Positions 36,286 to 44,896 of a stretch of DNA of 64,000 nt are shown here, piece by piece. The position numbers were made by a program, and so were the translations under genes. Position 1 is the stretch's first letter, and each line of letters starts with the position of its first letter. The notes beneath the pieces are model-generated. The model had not been told where the DNA came from. It did not search any database and saw nothing but the letters and a program-made list of their open reading frames with translations. Origin of the DNA: Kamptonema formosum PCC 10802 (lineage in GTDB: Bacteria; Cyanobacteriota; Cyanobacteriia; Cyanobacteriales; Oscillatoriaceae); assembly GCF_000332335.1 (NCBI RefSeq), contig NZ_KB235948.1:1259949-1323948 (forward strand), written 5' to 3'.

Positions 36286-36716
36286 TGATTCCATCCTCGG
36301 CCACTGTCTGTGCGGACACATCCGTTCTAATTTACAGTGTGGAGGAAAAGCCTGATTACTGGTCATTGCTGCAACCTCTTTGGTTAAAGTTTCAAGCCGG
36401 TGAAATTGAAATTGTCTGTAGCGAACTGGCTTTGATGGAAACTCTAGTCGTCCCTCTGAGAAAATATGATAGCGTTTTGATAGATGCTTACGAACAACTG
36501 CTTTTGTCAGCAGGAATACGATTGATTCCCATCACTCAATCTGTGCTGAGGGAAGCGGCGCGTCTCCGCGCTACGACCAATCTGAAAACACCCGACGCCA
36601 TTCACGCTGCTACAGCCTTAGCTACAGGTTGTACCATGTTTTTGACCAACGACAGAGGGTTTCGAGGTGTGCCCGGTTTACCCGCTGTTATCCTCAGTGA
36701 AGTGCTGGCATCTTGA
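36285..36716 (+). CDS. PIN-domain toxin (VapC-like)
   Basis: A 143-residue PIN nuclease. Acidic residues expected in the metal site are present: CADTSVLIYSVE (D near residue 11), ELALMETLV, TPDAIHAATAL and LTNDRGF. VapC-like PIN proteins cleave RNA and are neutralised by their partner. The start used is the ATG inside TAATG (36285); an ATG 12 bp upstream is an alternative. The overlap with the antitoxin implies coupling. Confidence 0.83.
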   Translation: MIPSSATVCADTSVLIYSVEEKPDYWSLLQPLWLKFQAGEIEIVCSELALMETLVVPLRKYDSVLIDAYEQLLLSAGIRLIPITQSVLREAARLRATTNLKTPDAIHAATALATGCTMFLTNDRGFRGVPGLPAVILSEVLAS

Positions 36717-37109
36717 TGGGTGCGAGATAGGGAGAGATTGACCGGCGTGCTGTGGGGCTAAAGCCCAACTAGAAACTTTGGGCTAAAGCCTAACTACAAA
36801 CTTTGGGCTTTAGCCCAACTACGAACCTTTGGGCTTTAGCCCAACTACAAACTTTGGGCTTTAGCCCAACTACGAACTTTGGGCTTTAGCCCAACTACAA
36901 ACCTTTGGGCTTTAGCCCAACTACAAACTTTGGGCTAAAGCCCAACTACAAACGCCTGCCGACTATTGATGGGTTATAATCAACTGCCTCAAGCTAGCTT
37001 CCCAGCGCAAACCTTGGCGCAACTATTCTCAGGAGAGTGCCGTAAAAATCAGCATCAAAACTTCCCCCTCCCCGCTTGCGGGGAGGGGGTTAGGGGGTGG
37101 GGTTCAAAT
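36717..37109. other. gap dominated by a tandem palindrome array
   Basis: After the toxin stop comes an eight-unit array (36753-36954), then an AT-mixed stretch and a common CCTCCCCGCTTGCGGGGAGG/GGGTTAGGGGGTGGGG repeat (37068-37105). No gene is visible. Confidence 0.6.
36753..36954. repeat. eight-unit 25-26 bp array with GGGCTTTAGCCC palindromes
   Basis: Units read TGGGCTTTAGCCCAACTAC followed by AAACTT or GAACCTT. Each contains a 12-bp palindrome; outer units carry GGGCTAAAGCC instead. Units abut without spacers, so this is not a CRISPR array. A related cluster is at 57178-57260. Confidence 0.85.
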
Positions 37110-38291
37110 TTACTGCTGCGACAGGCGCTTTACGGGTTCTCCCGCCAAAAGCCGGTCAGCCTCCGCCAGCAGCGCCGGTATCTTGTCCGCATGGGGACTT
37201 CTCGCCAAACACCGGCTCAAATCCAACTTCTCCACCCCTGAAGCTCTCTCACCCCGAAACCAGTAACTCCCATTCCCCATCAGGTTGTAACGCTTCTTGC
37301 CGTAGTCAATCATATCATAAGCCAGCGCCAAATTCCTCAGCCACAAAATCACCGGAATATTAATCCCACCCGGCGTGTCTTCATGCGCCGGCAAACCGAT
37401 ATGCCAGGTGCGCACCCACTCTTCCCCCAGACAGGCGACGGCTTCTTTCTCCAACCTTTCCAAAATTGCCGGCAAAATCTCACCCGCCTTATCCAAAAGA
37501 GGCAAAGTCTTTAAATGCTCGTCAAAATCCGTTGGGCGCTCGGGACCCACAGACAGCGTGTGCACCTGCGGATGGCTCAAACAGAACAAATTATTAAACA
37601 CCATCGGACTCAAAGGCTGGCACAAATTCACTAACTTTTGCGGCGGTTTATAGAGCATTCCACCCTTATCCGAAGGGCTGATAATAAACACGCCCATATC
37701 GTGCCGCGTCGCCGCTTCTATTGCCGGCCAGTTGAATTGATTGATGTAATACCAGTGCAGGTTGACGTAATCAAACTGGTTTGTTTCAATTGCCTTGACA
37801 ATCATCTCAGTGGGTGCGTGGGTGGAAAAGCCAATAAACCGCACCTTTCCCTCATATTGTAGCTTCTTAGCCACCTCCAGACAGCCACCGGCACGAAGGC
37901 TCCAGTCCAGCGACTCCGCATGATTGACACCGTGCAGCGCCAGCAAATCAACATACTCCAGCCGCAGGTTCGCCAGCGACTGCTCAAATTTGCGGCGGAA
38001 CTCGTTTGGATCTGCCACCGGCAAAACTTTAGTCTGGACAATCAGCCTGTCGCGGGGAAAAACCGGCAGAATCTGCCCCAGATGCACCTCAGAGGTGCCG
38101 TAAGCTCGCGCCGTTTCAATGTGATTGATTCCCACTTCCATAGCGCGGCGAATCGTGGCTTCCACATTCCGCTGACTTTCCGCTGGAATTTCGGATACCG
38201 GCACATCTTGCCACTTGTACTGATATCTCATGCTGCCGCAGGAAAACACCGGCATTGGCAATTCTGTGCGCCCAAATCTTCTGTATTGCAT
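37110..38291 (-). CDS. aldo/keto reductase
   Basis: A 393-residue AKR-superfamily protein: RRFGRTELPMPVFSCGSMR, HIETARAYGTSE (catalytic Tyr), VQTKV (catalytic Lys) and LALHGVNH (catalytic His). A C-terminal extension (GINIPVILWLRNLALAYDM, RYNLMGNGSYWF, DKIPALLAEADRLL) is the one shared with cyanobacterial AKRs and with forms that carry an Fe-S cluster; the CxxCxxC ligands are absent here. It reduces carbonyls with NADPH; substrate unknown. Single gene. Confidence 0.87.
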   Translation of the reverse strand: MQYRRFGRTELPMPVFSCGSMRYQYKWQDVPVSEIPAESQRNVEATIRRAMEVGINHIETARAYGTSEVHLGQILPVFPRDRLIVQTKVLPVADPNEFRRKFEQSLANLRLEYVDLLALHGVNHAESLDWSLRAGGCLEVAKKLQYEGKVRFIGFSTHAPTEMIVKAIETNQFDYVNLHWYYINQFNWPAIEAATRHDMGVFIISPSDKGGMLYKPPQKLVNLCQPLSPMVFNNLFCLSHPQVHTLSVGPERPTDFDEHLKTLPLLDKAGEILPAILERLEKEAVACLGEEWVRTWHIGLPAHEDTPGGINIPVILWLRNLALAYDMIDYGKKRYNLMGNGSYWFRGERASGVEKLDLSRCLARSPHADKIPALLAEADRLLAGEPVKRLSQQ

Positions 38292-38392
38292 TCTTTAGAT
38301 TAGATTGTTGTGTTAGGATTTTTAACCGCAGAAGTACAAAGAGAAACGCAGATGTTTTTTTTCCCTGGTTGGTGGGCTGCTGCCTGCATCTT

Positions 38393-38455
38393 AGAAACCC
38401 GGTTTCTTTAAGAAACCGGGTTTCTCTGTATCTGACGCTTCTGGAGAAAAGCTAT
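38393..38455. repeat. composite hairpin element
   Basis: Perfect hairpin AGAAACCCGGTTTCTT/AAGAAACCGGGTTTCT followed by CTGACGCTTCTGGAGAAAAGCTATAA, a diverged version of the tail of the element at 24319-24397. Confidence 0.65.
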
Positions 38456-38546
38456 AATGCTTTTTGGGGATTTCTGGGGGCTCCGCCTCCGGATGTGCGT
38501 TCCCAGGCGGACCCTGGGAACGAGATCGATCTAAACTCTCAAAACC

Positions 38547-39257
38547 CTATATTTCCCGCACCACCGGCTGGCCATCTTTAATTTCGCCAACCAGCACTAC
38601 TGTGGCGACACCCACGAACAAGCCATTTTCTAAGACTCCGGGAATGTTATTCAAAGTCTTTTCTAGCTCAGCTGGGCTGTCAATGGAGTCAAACTTGACA
38701 TCTATCACGAAATTGCCCTGGTCGGTAATCACCGGCCCCGCTTTTTTCACCCCCATGCGCAGTTGCGGTTTGCCGCCCAACTTTTCAATCGCCCGCATCA
38801 CCGGCGTCATCGCCATTGGCAGCACCTCCACCGGCAGCAGGAACGTGGAACCCAGCTTGTCCACCAGCTTGGAACTGTCCACCACCACGATAAACTGATC
38901 CGCCAGCGCATCGACAATTTTCTCGCGGGTGTGGGCAGCGCCGCCGCCTTTTATCAAGTTTTTATTCGGATCTACTTCATCGGCACCATCAATGGCCACA
39001 TCAATCCGGTCAACATCATTGAGCGTCACCAGGGGAATCCCGTACTGCTTTGCCAGCACTTCCGCTTGAAAAGATGTCGGAATGCCCTGAATGTCTTTTA
39101 AATCGCCGGTTTTCAGGCGCTCACCGAGGTACTGGAGGGCATACGCCGTCGTTGAGCCGGTGCCCAGCCCCACAATTGTGCCCGATTGCACCCGGTCTGC
39201 AGCCGCCTTACCGACTTGCTGCTTCATCACCGTAACCGGGTCAGCTGCTGTGGTCAT
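38547..39257 (-). CDS. rpiA: ribose-5-phosphate isomerase A
   Basis: A 236-residue enzyme interconverting ribose 5-phosphate and ribulose 5-phosphate in the pentose phosphate and Calvin cycles. Conserved blocks: [50 protein letters not shown] (catalytic region) and [16 protein letters not shown]. The ATG at 39257 is preferred over a TTG two codons upstream. Cytoplasmic and stand-alone. Confidence 0.95.
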   Translation of the reverse strand: MTTAADPVTVMKQQVGKAAADRVQSGTIVGLGTGSTTAYALQYLGERLKTGDLKDIQGIPTSFQAEVLAKQYGIPLVTLNDVDRIDVAIDGADEVDPNKNLIKGGGAAHTREKIVDALADQFIVVVDSSKLVDKLGSTFLLPVEVLPMAMTPVMRAIEKLGGKPQLRMGVKKAGPVITDQGNFVIDVKFDSIDSPAELEKTLNNIPGVLENGLFVGVATVVLVGEIKDGQPVVREI

Positions 39258-39445
39258 AACCAAAACTCCTCCGCAAATACTGTGGTGCCACGAATGCTAA
39301 GGTTTAGTTTAGTATCATGCGGCACCTTTACTAACTTCACCGGCACGCCTATTACCGTTTCCGCGCTCCTCCGGACTGTAAAGCGCCCGATACCACCCGC
39401 TGCAACGCTCCCCTCGCTTAGGTTTTACTGAATTTCTCCGCCTCT

Positions 39446-39482
39446 AAAATCCAAAATCCACAATCCAAAATCTAAAATCGAC
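39446..39482. repeat. AATCCAAAATC-type repeat abutting a start codon
   Basis: AAAATCCAAAATCCACAATCC and AAAATCTAAAATCGAC end directly at the ATG of the DUF3288 gene, so the leader of that gene is repeat sequence and lacks a normal ribosome-binding site. Confidence 0.75.
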
Positions 39483-39776
39483 ATGGCCCCGATCTCGGAA
39501 AACCAAGAACAGCAGCACCCCCAGGCTCATATAGATGGCGAGACTGTCAAAAGCCTGCCCGAACAGAACCCCAGCGATTACAACCTCGCCGAGCTAGCGC
39601 GGCTGCTGATTCGCTATCGCGGCTTTCCCGGTGCCAGAGATATCCAGAAAGCCTTGCAAGAAACTCTCCAGCGCTGGAGCTTGACAGAAGAAGAGCTTTA
39701 TGCTAAGACGCGGGAGATTCACGCTGCCGGTGGGGTGTACAAAAATCGAAATAAGAGAGGAGAGGAAGAGGATTAG
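39483..39776 (+). CDS. DUF3288 family protein
   Basis: A 97-residue charged protein with the cyanobacterial DUF3288 pattern (QQHPQ, DYNLAELARLLIRYRGFPGARDIQ, ALQETLQRWSLTEEELYAKTREIHAAG). Function unknown. The start is fixed by the match to the N-terminus; directly before it is an AATCCAAAATC repeat rather than a Shine-Dalgarno sequence. Confidence 0.82.
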   Translation: MAPISENQEQQHPQAHIDGETVKSLPEQNPSDYNLAELARLLIRYRGFPGARDIQKALQETLQRWSLTEEELYAKTREIHAAGGVYKNRNKRGEEED

Positions 39777-39821
39777 AGTTAGCCGCTGGCATGCCGGCAG
39801 CCATAGGGTGCGCCAGAGGTA

Positions 39822-39854
39822 AGACACCCGGTTTCTTTAAGAAATCGGGTGTCT
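39822..39854. repeat. hairpin-repeat copy with compensated base pair
   Basis: AGACACCCGGTTTCTT pairs with AAGAAATCGGGTGTCT. The A-to-C change near the outer end is matched by T-to-G on the other arm, and one inner C-to-T keeps a G-U pair in RNA. Confidence 0.75.
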
Positions 39855-39902
39855 GAAACAAGCGTGAGAAACCAAGTTTTTTGATAGTCCTTACTGCAAA
39901 TA

Positions 39903-41417
39903 TTACTCGGTAGGAGTCATTTGTTTTGCAGAGTCTTGCGCCACCGGCTCTTGGGCCATACTAGCAGCCACAGGCGGACGGCCCCAGGGAGCTAAATGCC
40001 CCTCAGGGATTTTAGCGCTACTGGGGGCGGGAGGTCTGACCGCCGGCATTTGCTTCTTCAATTGCATGCCAGCGATTGCAGAAGCTTGCGCATCCATGAC
40101 AGCGCTCAGAGGCGCTAGACTTTGCGCCAGCTGAGTTTGCTGCTCCAGCAGCTGCGTCGAAGACACCAAACCGCTCAGCCCATTAACCAGCCGTTTAATA
40201 TTAGTGCGGAAAGACGGGTCGCCGGTCAGCTCATCCAAATCCGACGTAATCTTCTGGGCGTTCTGAAACGTAGCGCGAGCCGAATCTAGGGTCTGTTGCA
40301 GCATAACCAAGTTAGCCGGATCGGAAAGCTGGCGCAAATTGGCTGAAGCAGCAGCCGCATTGGCAGACACATCTTCTAGATTGCGGATAAATTGTCCCTC
40401 CGACAAGTCGCGCAACCGGGTTGAGGCAGCAGCCGCATTAGCAGACAGAATATCGAGATTGCGGACAAGCTCTCCCTGCTCCACCTGATTGAGAACAGGT
40501 CTGAGACTGCGCAAAGTCTGACCCATTTCGGCGCTGGTTTGGCTGATATTGTTAAGGGTTGCAACCAAAGTGGAGCGGTTGGACACGACGAGATCGTTAA
40601 CATTTGCCGTCAGGCGATTCATCTGAGCTGCAGTTGCTCCCAGTTGCCCTGCTGTGGAGCCGATTTGAACAGTCATTGCGCCAACTTGATTGGAAACCCG
40701 CTCCAGGGAGTCCCCAACTTTAGTAGAAGTCCGGTCAACTGAAACCGCCATTCGATCGGCGGTCTGAGCCAGGGAATTCGCCGTTGTCGAGAAACTTTTT
40801 AGTTCTTGCCTGACTGTTTGAGTCAAACCAGAGAGCTCCCCGGTTAACTTAGCCACCCCCCCTGTAGCCGAAGCAGCATTTGTGGCCAAGGATTCAATTT
40901 TTTGAAAAAAAACGGGGTCCGTAATCAGCCGGGTTAATTGTACAGTAGAGCGGATTAGCTCGTCAAAGCTGACCCCTGGCTGGCCTTGCAGGCGCGATTT
41001 GTCACAAACAATCAAGTCTTTATTGCAGTTGCGATCGAGCGGCTTAGCCACATTCGCCACATCTGGTATCGTCTTCAGGGGTCTGATATCGATGGAACTC
41101 TCACCGATCAGACCTGACTCAGTAGCTTCGATCTCAACTGGACGCGGTATCACCAAATCTGCCGGTGAAATTTGAATAGTGACATCCACGCCATTCGCTC
41201 CCGGCTTAATCTCAGTAATTTGGCCGATCTCTACGCCGCGATACCGAACGGGTGCCCCTTCTTGCATCCCCCCAGCATCCTGGAACTCAACCACAACCGT
41301 ATAGCTTTTCTTGCCGAGAGTCAGTCCTCCTAACCAGAAAACTAGAGCGCCAAAGCAACTCAGCCCCAGCACGAGCAACAGACCCACCGAGCCTTCTCGA
41401 ACCGTTCGCGACCGCAT
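39903..41417 (-). CDS. MlaD/MCE-family lipid-transport protein
   Basis: A 504-residue protein with one N-terminal membrane segment (GLLLVLGLSCFGALVFWLGGL), an MCE domain (~40-130: VVEFQDAGGMQEGAPVRYRGVEIGQI, the MCE hallmark) and a long helical tail (~150-420) rich in NSLAQTADRM/NAAAASTRLRDLS repeats. It corresponds to bacterial MlaD and plastid TGD2, which pass phospholipids between membranes. The matching ATPase gene is immediately upstream. A permease (MlaE-type) is not in the window. Confidence 0.87.
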   Translation of the reverse strand: MRSRTVREGSVGLLLVLGLSCFGALVFWLGGLTLGKKSYTVVVEFQDAGGMQEGAPVRYRGVEIGQITEIKPGANGVDVTIQISPADLVIPRPVEIEATESGLIGESSIDIRPLKTIPDVANVAKPLDRNCNKDLIVCDKSRLQGQPGVSFDELIRSTVQLTRLITDPVFFQKIESLATNAASATGGVAKLTGELSGLTQTVRQELKSFSTTANSLAQTADRMAVSVDRTSTKVGDSLERVSNQVGAMTVQIGSTAGQLGATAAQMNRLTANVNDLVVSNRSTLVATLNNISQTSAEMGQTLRSLRPVLNQVEQGELVRNLDILSANAAAASTRLRDLSEGQFIRNLEDVSANAAAASANLRQLSDPANLVMLQQTLDSARATFQNAQKITSDLDELTGDPSFRTNIKRLVNGLSGLVSSTQLLEQQTQLAQSLAPLSAVMDAQASAIAGMQLKKQMPAVRPPAPSSAKIPEGHLAPWGRPPVAASMAQEPVAQDSAKQMTPTE

Positions 41418-41469
41418 ATTTATTCCTCCCTACTATTGTATAATTAGCCCTGATTCTCGGCAGTCTTAA

Positions 41470-41600
41470 GGGGAGAAACCGGGTTTCGTAGGAGTTACCC
41501 AGTTGCTGGCAAGGGTTTCTGTGAGAGGGGAGAAACCGGGTTTCGTAGGAGTTACCTGGTTTCTAGCAAAGGTTTATTTGAGAAACCCGGTTTCTGGCAT
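41470..41600. repeat. 57-bp tandem duplication with hairpin-family motifs
   Basis: GGGGAGAAACCGGGTTTCG followed by TAGGAGTTACC occurs at 41470 and again at 41527; a third AGAAACCCGGTTTCT is at 41581. The cluster separates the MlaF- and MlaD-type genes. Confidence 0.75.
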
Positions 41601-41613
41601 GCTAAGAGCTATC

Positions 41614-42393
41614 CTAACCGACGAGCTGGATGGGGCCGGTGACGCTGCCGGTGAAAAACTGTCGCACCAGGGGGTTCTCCACGGTGTCAATATCGCTGAC
41701 AGTGCCCTCCCACTGCACCTTGCCTTGGTAGAGAAACACGATGCGGTCAGCAGTGCGGCGGATAGTGCTATCTTGGTGAGTGACCATCACATAGGTACTG
41801 CAGCCGCCTTTGGCTTGCAGGTCGCGAATTAAATCCTCAATCACCGTAGAGGCGATCGGGTCCAAACCGGCAGTGGGCTCGTCGTAGAGAATCACCTCTG
41901 GGGTGTCGCGAGGGTCGTGCGGGTTGCCCATGATAGCGCGGGCGAAGCTGACTCGCTTGCGCATCCCGCCAGAGAGTTCGGCAGGGTAGCGATCTCCAAT
42001 CCCAGACAGCCCCACCATATCCAGACTTTTATTCACCAGTTCGCGAATTTCCCGGCGCGGCAGTTTGGAGCGCTGGTACAGCAGGAAGCCAACGTTTTCG
42101 TCCACCGTTAGGGAGTCAAACAGAGCCGCCTGCTGAAACACCATGCTAATCCGCAGCGGATCTTCCACATCGCCAATCAGCCCCTCGCGCAACTGTCCTT
42201 GGACATAGACCTCACCGGCATCGGGAGCCTCCAACCCCGCCACAATCCGCAGGCTAGTGGACTTCCCCGTCCCAGACGGGCCGATAATGGCCAAGGCTTC
42301 CCCCCGATAGACACTCAAATCGATGCGATCCAAGACGACATTGCTGCCAAAGGACTTACAGATTCCCTTGAGTTCGATTAGCGGCTCGTACAT
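41614..42393 (-). CDS. MlaF-type ABC transporter ATP-binding protein
   Basis: A 259-residue ATPase with Walker A GPSGTGKST (~39-47), VFQQAALFDSLTV, signature LSGGMRKRVSFARA, Walker B VILYDEPTAGLD and VTHQD. The GMRKRV-type signature is characteristic of the MlaF/Ttg2A/TGD3 subgroup. It would power lipid transfer with the MlaD-type protein. The genes are co-directional but 196 bp of repeat DNA lies between them. Confidence 0.9.
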   Translation of the reverse strand: MYEPLIELKGICKSFGSNVVLDRIDLSVYRGEALAIIGPSGTGKSTSLRIVAGLEAPDAGEVYVQGQLREGLIGDVEDPLRISMVFQQAALFDSLTVDENVGFLLYQRSKLPRREIRELVNKSLDMVGLSGIGDRYPAELSGGMRKRVSFARAIMGNPHDPRDTPEVILYDEPTAGLDPIASTVIEDLIRDLQAKGGCSTYVMVTHQDSTIRRTADRIVFLYQGKVQWEGTVSDIDTVENPLVRQFFTGSVTGPIQLVG

Positions 42394-42642
42394 AGAATGT
42401 CAAGTCAAGTGGGTCGGCGCATCTTGGAGCGCAGACTGCTGCCAATTTAGCAGACGATATACTCTCTGACAGTATATCTTGGGAGGGAGAGAGCCTCGCC
42501 CGCCCGTGAGCCACCTGCAACTTTGCTCACAGACTCCATGTCACCTAGACTTTAGAAGCTAATTCCTTTTCCTGAGCGCCTCATCTCCTTAGCGTGTAAA
42601 TTTGTCTGACAAACCCTTTTATCCCTCTCGGTTGGATCGGCC

Positions 42643-43995
42643 ATGTCAATCGGTTTATTCAAACAAGTCCTGCAGTCCGGAAGTCGGACTCCGAATCGAA
42701 TCAGCCAGTGGTTTAAGTGGTTGTCCCCCGGATTGCTGGTGAAGCGCTGGCTGCTCCTGAGCGCCACAGGAGTGCTGCTCGCCAGTCTCGGCATAGCGAT
42801 CTGGATTAAGCTAACCCCCATTTTTTACTTGATCCAGCTCATCCAAGACCTGTTCGAGCTCCTTACCCGCGCCATCCCCAGCTACATCAGCGGGCCACTT
42901 GTCCTGCTTTTTGGAATGATCTTGATTTTCTTGGGACAAACCCGCACCGTGGGCTCGATCACCCAGGCGCTGATGCCTCAAGGGGATGAAGAGCTCGTTG
43001 ACGTGCTGCTCAGCCACCGCAAGCTGCACCGGGGCCCAAAAATTGTGGCCATTGGGGGCGGCACCGGCCTTTCCACGTTGCTCAGGGGGCTGAAAAAGTA
43101 CAGCGCCAACATTACGGCCATTGTCACGGTGGCCGATGATGGTGGGTCTTCAGGCCGGCTGCGCCGGGAAAATGGGGTGCTGCCGCCGGGGGATATTCGC
43201 AACTGCCTAGCCGCCCTCGCCGATGAGGAAAAATTATTAACAGAACTGTTTCAATATCGCTTTCGCGCCGGCAACGGACTGCTCGGCCACAGTTTTGGCA
43301 ACCTGTTCCTCACCGCTATGAGCGACATTACCGGCGACTTGGAGCAGGCGATCGCGGCCAGCTCTAAAGTCCTCGCTGTGCGGGGAGAAGTCCTGCCCGC
43401 CACCCTCTGCGATGTCAACCTCTGGGCTGAGCTGGCGGACGGACGCCGCATTGAAGGGGAGTCCAGCATCACACAAGCCGGTGGCAACATTAGCAAAATC
43501 GGCTGCACGCCGGCCAATCCCCCTGCCTTGCCCAAAGCCCTGCAAGCCATTCGCGAAGCTGATTTTATTATTATCGGCCCAGGCAGCCTCTACACCAGCG
43601 TCATTCCCAATCTTTTGGTGCCCGAAATCGCCAGTGAAATCGCCGGGCGGCAAGTCCCCCGCATCTATGTCTGCAACATGATGACCCAGCCCGGCGAAAC
43701 CCAAGGATACACTGTTGCCGACCACATCAGAGCCATCGACAGCGCCTGTGGCCAGCCCCTGTTCACTGCTGTGCTCGCCCAGCGCAAAGTCCCTTCCGCC
43801 AAAGCCCTGATCCGCTACGCTCAGGAAAAATCCCATCCCGTTTTTCTCGACCGCGAAGCCGTCGCGCAGCTGGGCCGCCGCATTGTCTTGGCCAATGTCA
43901 TGGAGGAAGATCCCGAAACGGGTTACGTCCGCCACAACCCCCACCAGCTCGCCCGCGTGCTGCTGCGCTGGTACAGCCGCGCCCAAGCGGTATAA
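42643..43995 (+). CDS. yvcK: YvcK/CofD-like UDP-GlcNAc-binding protein
   Basis: A 450-residue protein with two N-terminal membrane helices (~28-58 and ~80-108) and a YvcK/CofD-like domain: [81 protein letters not shown] and [12 protein letters not shown]. In Bacillus and others YvcK binds UDP-GlcNAc and links carbon metabolism to envelope synthesis; the membrane-anchored form is usual in cyanobacteria as far as I recall. Single gene. Confidence 0.9.
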   Translation: MSIGLFKQVLQSGSRTPNRISQWFKWLSPGLLVKRWLLLSATGVLLASLGIAIWIKLTPIFYLIQLIQDLFELLTRAIPSYISGPLVLLFGMILIFLGQTRTVGSITQALMPQGDEELVDVLLSHRKLHRGPKIVAIGGGTGLSTLLRGLKKYSANITAIVTVADDGGSSGRLRRENGVLPPGDIRNCLAALADEEKLLTELFQYRFRAGNGLLGHSFGNLFLTAMSDITGDLEQAIAASSKVLAVRGEVLPATLCDVNLWAELADGRRIEGESSITQAGGNISKIGCTPANPPALPKALQAIREADFIIIGPGSLYTSVIPNLLVPEIASEIAGRQVPRIYVCNMMTQPGETQGYTVADHIRAIDSACGQPLFTAVLAQRKVPSAKALIRYAQEKSHPVFLDREAVAQLGRRIVLANVMEEDPETGYVRHNPHQLARVLLRWYSRAQAV

Positions 43996-44067
43996 TTTTC
44001 AAGTTTCAATTTTCAATTTTTAATTTTCAATTTCAATTTTCAATTTTCAATTTTCAATTTTCAATTG
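43996..44067. repeat. TTTTCAA simple repeat
   Basis: Repeated AATTTTCAA units begin just before the yvcK stop region and fill the gap toward tsaE. No coding role. Confidence 0.75.
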
Positions 44068-44086
44068 GATTGGTCTGACTGGGCCA

Positions 44087-44135
44087 ATAAACCGGGTTTC
44101 TTTTGATCTGAACGCCAAGAAACCCGGTTTCTCTG
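44087..44135. repeat. spaced inverted pair of hairpin-family motifs
   Basis: AAACCGGGTTTCTTTT and AAGAAACCCGGTTTCT surround ~15 bp, upstream of tsaE. Confidence 0.65.
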
Positions 44136-44173
44136 ACCGTCCTATTTTATTGACAAATTCCCTCTGATATGAT

Positions 44174-44665
44174 ATGCAACCACTCGGTTCAAAGATGACG
44201 CAAGAGGCGATTGCACTTTCTCTCCCAGATGCTGAGGCCACTCGCTCTCTCGGCAGGGCCCTGGGACTGTCCCTGCCGGCTCTCAGCGTGCTTTTACTGC
44301 AAGGCGATTTGGGTGCCGGCAAAACCACTCTGGTTCAGGGACTCGCTGAAGGGCTCGGAGTCAGTGAGCCGGTCGTCAGCCCCACGTTCACGCTGATCGG
44401 CGAATACCCGGAAGGACGCCTCCCCCTGTACCACCTGGATCTGTACCGCCTCGAACCGGCACAGGTGGCGGCGCTGCACCCAGAACTCTACTGGGAGGGA
44501 ACCGAAGTGCCGGCGGGCATTGTCGCCATTGAGTGGGCTGACCGGCTCCCCTACCTTCCGCCGGCCTCCCTGCAAATCCGCCTGATTTATCAAGAAAACA
44601 GCGGGCGTCTTGCTGAACTGCTGCCGGTGGGGGCTCACATGCCAATTTTGGATTTGGGATTTTAG
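44174..44665 (+). CDS. tsaE: tRNA threonylcarbamoyladenosine biosynthesis ATPase TsaE
   Basis: A 163-residue ATPase needed for t6A tRNA modification with TsaB and TsaD. The P-loop GDLGAGKTTLVQGLAEGLG is at residues 44-62, followed by SPTFTLIGEYPEGRLPLYHLDLYRL and AIEWADRL. Start is the ATG at 44174; an ATG seven codons later is possible. The final residues MPILDLGF and the stop are encoded by an AATCCAAAATC-type repeat. Confidence 0.92.
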   Translation: MQPLGSKMTQEAIALSLPDAEATRSLGRALGLSLPALSVLLLQGDLGAGKTTLVQGLAEGLGVSEPVVSPTFTLIGEYPEGRLPLYHLDLYRLEPAQVAALHPELYWEGTEVPAGIVAIEWADRLPYLPPASLQIRLIYQENSGRLAELLPVGAHMPILDLGF

Positions 44666-44822
44666 ATAATGGAATTGAAAAAGGTGGCAGTAAAGCTTTT
44701 TCAGAGCCAGGGTGAAATACTATAGCAGCAGCCATATAGGGCTAAGTGGCTGCTTCTATATGACACACACGGAAATAGGGAAACACCCGCATAGCCCCTG
44801 TAACTGCGCCGGTGTGGGGGCC

Positions 44823-44857
44823 CAGAACCCCGGTTTCTTTTAGAAACCGGGGTTTTG
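44823..44857. repeat. hairpin-repeat copy with altered stem
   Basis: CAGAACCCCGGTTTCTT and TAGAAACCGGGGTTTTG, a stem in which an extra C on the left is matched by an extra G on the right. Confidence 0.7.
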
Positions 44858-44896
44858 AAATTTACACGAATGATTTAGACGCTTAATATCACATTT

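Noticed and set aside
36753-36954. Possible CRISPR array
   Set aside because: Units abut with no variable spacers and no cas genes are present.
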